Below are positions 26,152-33,300 of a DNA stretch of 64,000 nt, piece by piece. This DNA comes from Microbacterium sp. LWH7-1.2 (lineage in GTDB: Bacteria; Actinomycetota; Actinomycetes; Actinomycetales; Microbacteriaceae), in contig NZ_CP151637.1 of assembly GCF_038397755.1 (NCBI RefSeq), positions 2,294,001 to 2,358,000 of the forward strand, written 5' to 3'. The position numbers and the translations under genes were made by a program. The notes beneath the pieces are model-generated. The model worked only from the letters and a program-made list of their open reading frames with translations, searched no databases and had not been told where the DNA came from. The first letter of the stretch is position 1. Each line of letters opens with the position of its first letter.

Positions 26152-26580
26152 ATGCACAAGTCCACACGTGCAGCGATCGCGGCGACGGCGATCGCGTTGC
26201 TGGCCCTGGGAGGAGGCACCGCCGCCGCGGCGGCGCCGGCGATCCCCCTCAACAACGGCCAGGAGGTCACCGGCGCCGAGGGCGGGGCGCACGGCTTCTT
26301 CTCGTACACGATCGACGGGGATCAGTTCTGCTACACGCTCTCGGTCACGAAGCTCACCGCGCCCGCCACGATGGCGCACGTGCACATCGCGCCGCAGGGG
26401 ATCGCCGGTCCCGTCGTCATCGGGCTCACCGTTCAGAACCTGACGGCCTTCGAGACGAGCGAGTGCAAGACGGTCGATCCTGCGCTGCTCGACGCGATCG
26501 CAGAGAACCCGCGCGCCTACTACGTCAACGTCCACACCGCGACGTACCCCGGAGGCGAGGTGCGCGGCCAGCTGAAGTGA
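26152..26580 (+). CDS. Secreted CHRD-domain protein
   Basis: A 142-residue exported protein. The signal peptide has MHKSTRAAIA, a hydrophobic core and likely cleavage after AAAAAPA near residue 28. The mature part is a single CHRD (chordin-type) beta domain: NNGQEVTGAEGGAHGFFSY, AHVHIAPQGIAGPVV and the closing YVNVHTATYPGGEVRGQL, a family hallmark. Two cysteines could form a disulfide. The domain may bind Cu or calcium through its His residues; function in bacteria is unknown. Confidence 0.88.
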   Translation: MHKSTRAAIAATAIALLALGGGTAAAAAPAIPLNNGQEVTGAEGGAHGFFSYTIDGDQFCYTLSVTKLTAPATMAHVHIAPQGIAGPVVIGLTVQNLTAFETSECKTVDPALLDAIAENPRAYYVNVHTATYPGGEVRGQLK

Positions 26581-26611
26581 CCGTGTCGGTGCGAGGGGGC
26601 AGGATGGAAGG

Positions 26612-27280
26612 GTGACCTCCCCCGCCCCTCTTGACGCCGATCCCGTGCGGTGGTCGGCCGAACCCGGCGACCGCGACGGTCGCCCGCTGCTGATCCTGCT
26701 GCACGGCTACGGCGCCGACGAGAACGACCTCTTCGGGCTCGTGCCCTACCTCCCGGAGGAGTTCGTGGTCGCGGCGGTGCGAGCGCCGCTCGCACCGCCG
26801 TTCCCGGCTCCCGGGTTCTCGTGGTACCCGATCGAGGGCCTCGACGGGCGCGACCCCGACCACGTCACGGCAGCTGCGCACCGGCTGATCGCGTGGACGG
26901 AGGCCGCAGCATCCGTCGACGTCCCCGTCGGGCTGCTCGGCTTCTCGCAAGGAGCAGCAGTGGCTCTTCAGGCCATGCGGCTCGACCCGCAGCGGTTCTC
27001 GTTCGCGGTCAACCTGTCGGGCTACGTCACCCCTGGCGACCTGCCGCGTGACGCCGAGCTCGCCGAGCGGCGCCCGCCCGTGTTCTGGGGCCGGGGCACG
27101 AACGACGACGTCATCCCGGGCTTCCTGGTCCAGCACACCACCCAGTGGCTGCCCGAACGCGTCGACCTCAGCGGCCGCGTGTACCCGGGCCTCACCCACA
27201 GCGTCTCGGAGCAGGAGCTCGCCGACGTCCGGGTCTTCCTGGACAAGCAGCTCGAAGAGCTCACGGCCGCCGAGGCCTGA
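26612..27280 (+). CDS. Alpha/beta-hydrolase, phospholipase/carboxylesterase family
   Basis: A 222-residue esterase starting at GTG. The oxyanion motif is LLHGYGADENDL, and the nucleophile elbow GFSQGAAVAL carries the catalytic Ser; late residues GRGTNDDVIP (Asp) and GLTHSVS (His) complete the triad. The fold matches YpfH/acyl-protein thioesterase-like enzymes that cleave short-chain esters. A -10-like CAGGAT ends 6 nt before the GTG, and GGAAGG also directly precedes it, so either leaderless or ordinary initiation is possible. Confidence 0.88.
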   Translation: MTSPAPLDADPVRWSAEPGDRDGRPLLILLHGYGADENDLFGLVPYLPEEFVVAAVRAPLAPPFPAPGFSWYPIEGLDGRDPDHVTAAAHRLIAWTEAAASVDVPVGLLGFSQGAAVALQAMRLDPQRFSFAVNLSGYVTPGDLPRDAELAERRPPVFWGRGTNDDVIPGFLVQHTTQWLPERVDLSGRVYPGLTHSVSEQELADVRVFLDKQLEELTAAEA

Positions 27281-27339
27281 CGTCCCCCTGGCCCTGCCCA
27301 GGGATGTCGGCTAGGGTGGCTGACGGCCTTGTCCCCTCC

Positions 27340-27516
27340 GTGAGGAACTCCCTTGAAGCTGATCGACGCGACCGCGCTGTAATCGCGCTGCTCCGTCGAC
27401 TCTCGACGCACCAGCGCTTGAACAACTTCGCGCTGCCGTCGATCCGCCGCTTCCTCACCTCGCTCCGGCATGCCCGGGCGACGGCTCTGCGGCCCTCGGT
27501 GTCAGCGCACGTCTGA
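27340..27516 (+). CDS. Possible leader peptide of the ABC-F gene
   Basis: A 58-codon Arg- and Leu-rich frame from GTG 27340, ending with TGA 27514-27516, only 13 nt before the ABC-F start. It lies downstream of TAGGGT (27312-27317), a likely -10. No ribosome binding site precedes the GTG, which stands close to the predicted transcript start. Translation-linked attenuation by upstream peptides is known for several antibiotic-response ABC-F genes. No family is recognised and the frame may be chance. Confidence 0.3.
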   Translation: MRNSLEADRRDRAVIALLRRLSTHQRLNNFALPSIRRFLTSLRHARATALRPSVSAHV

Positions 27517-27529
27517 CCAAGGAGGCCTC

Positions 27530-29233
27530 ATGCCCGCTCACTCTGCTCTTCCCAACACCCGGCTCACTCCGGCGATCGTCCTCGACCGGGTCACGTTCAC
27601 CTGGGCCGACGGCACCACCGCGCTCTCGGATGTCTCCGGCTCGTTCGGCACCGGCCGCACGGGCCTCGTCGGCCGCAACGGCTCCGGCAAGTCCACGCTC
27701 ATGCGGCTCATCGCCGGCGAGCTCGCGCCGTCGGGCGGTCACATCTCACGGACGACGGATGCCGCATACCTTCCGCAGCGGCTGACGCTCGACGTCGACC
27801 GGCCCGTCGCCGACCTGCTCGGCGTGGGCGAGACGCTCCGGGCGCTGCGCGCCATCGAGTCCGGCGACGCCGACCCCCGTCACTTCGACGCGGTCGGCTC
27901 CGGCTGGGACATCGAGGCGCGTGCGCAGGCGGCGCTCGGCGAAGCCGGGCTCGCTCCCGACATGCTGGACCGCAACGTCGGGCAGCTGTCGGGCGGTGAG
28001 GCGGTGCTGACCGCGATCGCCGGCATCCGTCTGCGCGGCGCGTCCATCGCGCTGCTCGACGAGCCCACCAACAACCTCGATCGCGAGGCGCGTGCGCGCT
28101 TGCACGACATGGTGCGAACGTGGCGCGGAGCGCTCGTCGTCGTCAGCCACGACACCTCGCTGCTCGAGCCGATGGATGACACCGCCGAGCTGTACGCGAA
28201 CGAGCTGTCGGTGTTCGGCGGCCCGTATTCCGAATGGCGCGCGTGGCTGGATGCCGAGCAGGGCGCCGCTCGCGACGCGGAGCGCGCCGCGCGCCAGGCC
28301 GTCAAGCGCGAGAAGCGCCAGCGCATCGAGGCCGAGACCACCATCTCGCGCCGCGCTGCGATGGGACGCAAGGCGTTCGAGGAGAAGCGCGTGCCGAAGA
28401 TCGTCGCCAACGGCCGCAAGATGGCCGCCGAGGTGTCGGCCGGCAAGCTGCGCGGCGAGAAGGCCGACCGCGAGGCATCCGCTCGCGAAGCGCTCGATGC
28501 CGCCGAGCGCCGCGTGCGCGACGACGACATCGTGAAGATCGACCTGCCGGACCCGGGCGTGCCCGCGGGCCGCCGCATCGCCACCCTGGGCGACGGCGAG
28601 CGCTCGTGGATCATCCAGGGGCCCGAACGGGTCGCGCTGATCGGCCCGAACGGCGCCGGAAAGACGACGCTCCTCGAGAAGCTGGTTGCTCCCGTCGTCG
28701 GCTTCGAACCGTTTGCAGGATCCGATCCGGATGCGGCCGGCCAGGACCCTGAGAATCCGGGAATCCCGGCCGGCAGCGCACCATCGGTCCTGCAAACGGC
28801 ACGCACCGAGCTGCACACCGACCGGGTCGGGTACCTGCCGCAACGCGTGGACGGACTCGATGATGCGGCATCCGTGCTCGAGAACGTCGCGCCGTCGGCG
28901 CCCAGCGTGACGATCGTCGAGCTGCGCAACCGGCTCGCGCGGTTCCTCATCCGAGGTGCCGCGGTCGAGAGGCCCGTCGGGACGCTGTCGGGCGGCGAGC
29001 GGTTCCGGGTCGCGCTCGCGCGGCTCATGCTCGCCGACCCGCCGCCGCAGCTGCTCGTGTTCGACGAGCCGACGAACAACCTCGACCTCGACACGGTCGA
29101 CCGGTTCGTCGACGCGATCGCGGCCTACCGCGGCGCGGTGCTCGTCGTGAGCCACGACGACGCGTTCCTCGAGCGCATCGGCGTGAGCCTCGTGCTCGAG
29201 CTCGACCGCGACGGCACGCTCACCGAGCGCTGA
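27530..29233 (+). CDS. ABC-F family ATPase (ribosome-associated)
   Basis: A 567-residue protein with two ABC domains and no membrane segment. Domain 1: Walker A VGRNGSGKST, signature LSGGEAV, Walker B LLDEPTNNLD. Linker of about 240-330 is a charged helical arm (RQAVKREKRQRIEAETT). Domain 2: Walker A IGPNGAGKTT, signature LSGGERFRVALARL, Walker B FDEPTNNLD. ABC-F proteins act at the ribosomal E site and either rescue stalled ribosomes or protect from antibiotics. Signature 1 lacks the usual QR after GGE, so domain 1 may be less active. ATG 27530 follows AAGGAGG; an in-frame ATG at 27470 is less likely. Confidence 0.9.
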   Translation: MPAHSALPNTRLTPAIVLDRVTFTWADGTTALSDVSGSFGTGRTGLVGRNGSGKSTLMRLIAGELAPSGGHISRTTDAAYLPQRLTLDVDRPVADLLGVGETLRALRAIESGDADPRHFDAVGSGWDIEARAQAALGEAGLAPDMLDRNVGQLSGGEAVLTAIAGIRLRGASIALLDEPTNNLDREARARLHDMVRTWRGALVVVSHDTSLLEPMDDTAELYANELSVFGGPYSEWRAWLDAEQGAARDAERAARQAVKREKRQRIEAETTISRRAAMGRKAFEEKRVPKIVANGRKMAAEVSAGKLRGEKADREASAREALDAAERRVRDDDIVKIDLPDPGVPAGRRIATLGDGERSWIIQGPERVALIGPNGAGKTTLLEKLVAPVVGFEPFAGSDPDAAGQDPENPGIPAGSAPSVLQTARTELHTDRVGYLPQRVDGLDDAASVLENVAPSAPSVTIVELRNRLARFLIRGAAVERPVGTLSGGERFRVALARLMLADPPPQLLVFDEPTNNLDLDTVDRFVDAIAAYRGAVLVVSHDDAFLERIGVSLVLELDRDGTLTER

Positions 29234-29238
29234 CGCCG

Positions 29239-29286
29239 GGTCGCAGCATCCGTCATCTCCGGAAGGGGGACGGATGCTGCGGCCCG
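29239..29286 (+). terminator. Strong hairpin after the ABC-F gene
   Basis: CGCAGCATCCGTC (29242-29254) and GACGGATGCTGCG (29269-29281) are perfectly complementary over 13 bp with a 14-nt loop, and flanking GGG/CCC extends the stem past one wobble. It starts 8 nt after the stop codon. There is no T tract, as usual in high-GC actinobacteria. The arms are two opposed copies of the over-represented GGATGCTGC motif. Confidence 0.6.
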
Positions 29287-29349
29287 CCCCCGCGCGGATC
29301 GGGGGCCAGCACCCGTGCGGTGACGCGCCGACGCGAGCAGGATGGACGC

Positions 29350-29532
29350 ATGAACGCACTCGTGAGACCTCAGCAGGGCCGATGGATCGCCGGCGTCTGC
29401 GCCGCCATCGCCAACCGCTTCGGGTGGAACGTCACCCTCGTGCGCATCCTCACCCTGATCGCGGTGGTCTTCCTCGGCCTCTCGCTGTGGATCTACATCC
29501 TGCTGTGGATCCTGGTGCCCTCCGAGCGCTGA
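29350..29532 (+). CDS. PspC-domain mini-protein 1
   Basis: A 60-residue protein that is a single PspC domain: RPQQGRWIAGVCAAIANRFGW followed by one membrane helix (about 35-56) and the C-terminal VPSER. PspC domains belong to the envelope-stress (phage-shock) response, where the N-terminal part faces the cytoplasm. CAGGAT ends 6 nt before the ATG and no ribosome binding site is seen, which suggests a leaderless transcript. A similar gene follows 39 nt later. Confidence 0.85.
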   Translation: MNALVRPQQGRWIAGVCAAIANRFGWNVTLVRILTLIAVVFLGLSLWIYILLWILVPSER

Positions 29533-29571
29533 CCCCTGGCGCGGCAGGGTTCCCCACGCCATGATGAACGC

Positions 29572-29754
29572 ATGCATCGCCTGGTCCGCCCCGTAAAAGG
29601 GCGCATGATCGCGGGAGTCTGCCAGGGCATCGCCGACCGCTTCGGCTGCAGCGTCGTGCCGGTGCGCGTGCTCACGGTCGGTGCGACCGTGTTCTTCGGC
29701 GTCTCGATCCTGCTGTACCTGGTGCTCTGGATCCTGATGCCCGACGAGCGGTGA
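29572..29754 (+). CDS. PspC-domain mini-protein 2
   Basis: A 60-residue paralogue of the preceding protein, of the same length and layout: RPVKGRMIAGVCQGIADRFG, one membrane helix and MPDER at the end. Loss or gain of Cys distinguishes it (CQGIADRFGCS). CATGAT ends 6 nt before the ATG, like its neighbour, so each gene may have its own leaderless promoter. The two arose by tandem duplication. Confidence 0.85.
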   Translation: MHRLVRPVKGRMIAGVCQGIADRFGCSVVPVRVLTVGATVFFGVSILLYLVLWILMPDER

Positions 29755-29761
29755 GTCGCGC

Positions 29762-30226
29762 TCAGGGCTGCTTCTTCTGGCGGCCCGGAGCGCTGTCGCT
29801 GTTGCCGGGGCCGTTGGTCGTCTCGGTCTCGTCCGCGGGCGGCTGGGTCTCGGTGGGCGCCGGCTCCGGGGCGGGAACGGCGACGACTTCCTCATCGGTG
29901 GTGCCGTCCGGCTCCATGGCAGCGTCCGTCTGCTCCACGGGGTCCGTCGTCGGCGTGCGAGCCGGCGACGGACGGATGGTGGGGACGGACGCCGGTGGGC
30001 GAGGCTCGGAGACCGGCGCGGGCACGAGCGGGGACGGGTCCTGTGAGGCACCGAGGATCGTGGTGACGAGGACAAGGAGCGAGAGCCCCAGCGCACCGCA
30101 CAGCGCGCCGAGCCCGAACGTCTGCACGCGTCGCGAGCGCAGCCACGAACGATCGGCGAGGGCCGGGTTCGTACGGCGGGTGAGCGGAGCGGGGGCCGTG
30201 GGCTCGCTCGAGGGCATCGGTTCCAT
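29762..30226 (-). CDS. Single-pass membrane protein with Pro/Glu/Thr-rich tail, unknown function
   Basis: A 154-residue protein with no recognised family. Residues 1-35 are a short cytoplasmic segment with an RSWLRSRR basic patch; one membrane helix spans about 37-59 (FGLGALCGALGLSLLVLV). The rest is a low-complexity extracytoplasmic tail rich in Pro, Thr and Glu ending GRQKKQP, as in wall-spanning linkers. ATG 30226 was chosen; a GTG directly before it is possible. It is convergent with the PspC pair (7-nt gap) and divergent from lhr. Confidence 0.65.
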   Translation of the reverse strand: MEPMPSSEPTAPAPLTRRTNPALADRSWLRSRRVQTFGLGALCGALGLSLLVLVTTILGASQDPSPLVPAPVSEPRPPASVPTIRPSPARTPTTDPVEQTDAAMEPDGTTDEEVVAVPAPEPAPTETQPPADETETTNGPGNSDSAPGRQKKQP

Positions 30227-30337
30227 CACGGTCCTCGGCAGTGAGCGCGTGCCGGGGGTGCACGCACGCAGGGAGCTTACGCGACCGTCCTGGACGGAAC
30301 CTGGCCCGATGTCGGTGATCGCGACCAAGATGGAGTG

Positions 30338-33300
30338 ATGGGCGACGTCCTCGAGCGGTTCGGTCCTGCCACGCAGGACTGGTTCCGCGGCGCATTCCAC
30401 GCGCCCACCGACGCCCAGAAGGGCGCGTGGCAGGCGATCTCCGCGGGCAAGCACGCGCTCGTGGTCGCGCCGACGGGCTCCGGCAAGACGCTGTCGGCCT
30501 TCCTCTGGGCGATCGACCGCGTGTTCCACGACAAGGCCACGACGCCGCCGGCCCCTGAAGGCAGGAAGCGGCGGACGGATGCTGCGGCCCCCGCCACCCG
30601 GATCCTCTACATCTCGCCCCTCAAGGCCCTCGGCGTCGACGTCGAGCGCAACCTCCGCTCGCCCCTGGTGGGGATCGGGCAGTCGGCGCGGCGCCTCGGG
30701 CTGACCGTGCCCGACGTGACGGTCGGCGTTCGGTCGGGTGACACGCCCGCGGGCGACCGGCGCAAGCTGGTGCAGACGCCGCCCGACATCCTCATCACGA
30801 CGCCCGAGTCGCTGTACCTCATGCTGACGAGTCGGGCGGGCGAGACGCTGCGCGACGTGCACACGGTGATCGTCGACGAAGTGCACGCCGTAGCGGCCAC
30901 CAAGCGCGGCGCGCACCTGGCCGTGAGTCTCGAGCGCCTCGACGCGCTGCGCCGTTCGTTCGTCCCCGACGGCGCACCGGCTCAGCGCATCGGGCTGTCG
31001 GCGACGGTGCGCCCGATCGACGAGGTGGCGCGGTTCCTCGGCGGTGCGGAGCCCGTCGAGATCGTCGCACCGCGTGCGAGCAAGGCGTTCGACATGAAGG
31101 TCGTCGTGCCCATCGGCGACATGCTGAACCCGCCTCCGCCGCCGAGCCCGTTCACGTCCGAGGGTGACGGCGCGTGGGAAGCGCCCGGCGCTGCGGATGA
31201 GCCGATCGACGAGGACTGGTTCGCCGACGGTCAGTCGACGGGCTCGGGACCGCGGGCTACCGGCGCCGGCGAGACAGAGATGACGGGGTCGGTCTGGCCG
31301 CACGTCGAGGAGGCGATCGTCGACCGCATCCTGCTGCACCGCTCGACCATCGTGTTCTGCAACTCGCGACGCCTCGCCGAGCGCCTGACCGGCCGGCTGA
31401 ACGAGATCTACTCCGAGCGCCTCGGCCTCGATCTGCCCGACCAGACCGTACCCGCCGCCATGATGGCGCAGGCCGGCGCGACGGCGGGCGCCGACCCGGT
31501 GCTCGCGAAGGCGCACCACGGGTCGGTGTCGAAGGAGCAGCGAGCGCAGGTCGAGGAGGAGCTGAAGTCCGGCGCCCTGCGCTGCGTCGTGGCGACGTCG
31601 AGCCTCGAGCTCGGCATCGACATGGGCGCCGTCGACCTCGTGATCCAGGTCGAGGCGCCGCCGAGCGCCGCCTCGGGCCTGCAGCGCATCGGCCGCGCCG
31701 GTCACCAGGTCGGCGAGGTGAGCCGGGCCGCCCTGTTCCCGAAGCACCGCGGCGACGTGCTCCACACCGCGATCGTCACCGAGCGCATGCTCGCGGGTGA
31801 GATCGAGGCGATCGCCATCCCGCAGAACCCGCTCGACATCCTCGCGCAGCAGACCGTGGCCGCCGCCGCCGTCGGCCCCGTCGACGTCGAAGGCTGGTAC
31901 GAGACGCTCAAGCGCAGCGCGCCGTTCCGCTCGCTCCCGCGGTCCGCCTACGAGGCGACGCTCGACCTCATCGCCGGCCGGTTCCCGTCCGACGAGTTCG
32001 CCGAGCTCCGTCCCCGTGTCATCTGGGACCGCGATCTCGGCGTGCTGACCGGGCGCCCCGGCGCACAGCACATCGCCGTGACGAGCGGCGGCACGATCCC
32101 CGACCGCGGCCTCTTCGGCGTCTTCATCGCCGGCGAATCGCAGAACGCGCGCGTCGGCGAGCTCGATGAGGAGATGGTCTACGAGTCACGCGTCAACGAC
32201 GTCTTCACCCTGGGCACGACGAGCTGGCGCATCGTCGAGATCACACACGACCGCGTGAACGTGGTGCCCGCGTTCGGGCAGCCGGGCAAGGTCCCGTTCT
32301 GGCACGGCGACGGCATCGGCCGTCCCGCCGAGCTGGGCGAGGCGCTCGGCAGGTTCTCGCGAGAGGTGTCGGCGGCGAAGCCCGACAAGGCCGAGTCGCG
32401 ACTGCGCGAGGCGGGCCTCGACGAGTTCGCGCAAGACAACCTGCTGGCCTACCTCGCCGAGCAGCGCGAGGCCACCGGCACCCTTCCGACCGACCGCCAG
32501 CTCACGGTCGAGCGCGGCCGCGACGAGGTCGGCGACTGGCGCGTGATCCTGCACTCGCCGTACGGCATGCAGGTGCATGCGCCGTGGGCGCTTGCGGTGA
32601 ACGCGCGCATCCGCGAGCGGCTGGGCGTCGACGGGTCGGCGGTCGCGAGCGACGACGGCATCATCGCCCGGATCCCGGATGCCACGGCCGAGCCCCCGGG
32701 CGCGGACCTCTTCGTCTTCGACCCTGACGAACTCGATCAGATCGTGACCGAGGAGGTCGGCGGCTCCGCCTTGTTCGCCTCGCGATTCCGCGAGTGCGCT
32801 GCCCGCGCGCTGCTGATGCCCCGCCGCAACCCGGGCAAGCGCACGCCGCTGTGGCAGCAGCGCCAGCGGTCGGCGCAGCTGCTCGAAGTCGCCCGGCGCT
32901 ACCCGACCTTCCCGATCATCCTCGAGACCCTCCGCGAGGTCCTGCAGGACGTCTACGACGTGCCGTCGCTCCTGCGTCTCATGCGCGGGATCGGCGAGCG
33001 CCGCATCCGTCTCATCGAGACGGAGCCCGCCCAGCCGTCGCCGTTCGCGCGCGATCTCCTGTTCGGCTACGTCGGCGCGTTCATGTACGAGGGCGACTCG
33101 CCGCTGGCGGAGCGCCGCGCCGCGGCCCTCTCCGTCGATCCGGCGCTGCTGTCCGAGCTGCTCGGCAAGATCGAGATGCGCGAACTCCTCGACCCCGACG
33201 TGATCGCCCAGTTCGAGCGCGAGGCGCAGCGGCTCGATCCCGAGCGCCGGGCGCGCGGGCTCGAGGGCGTCGCCGACCTCCTGCGCCTGCTCGGTCCGCT

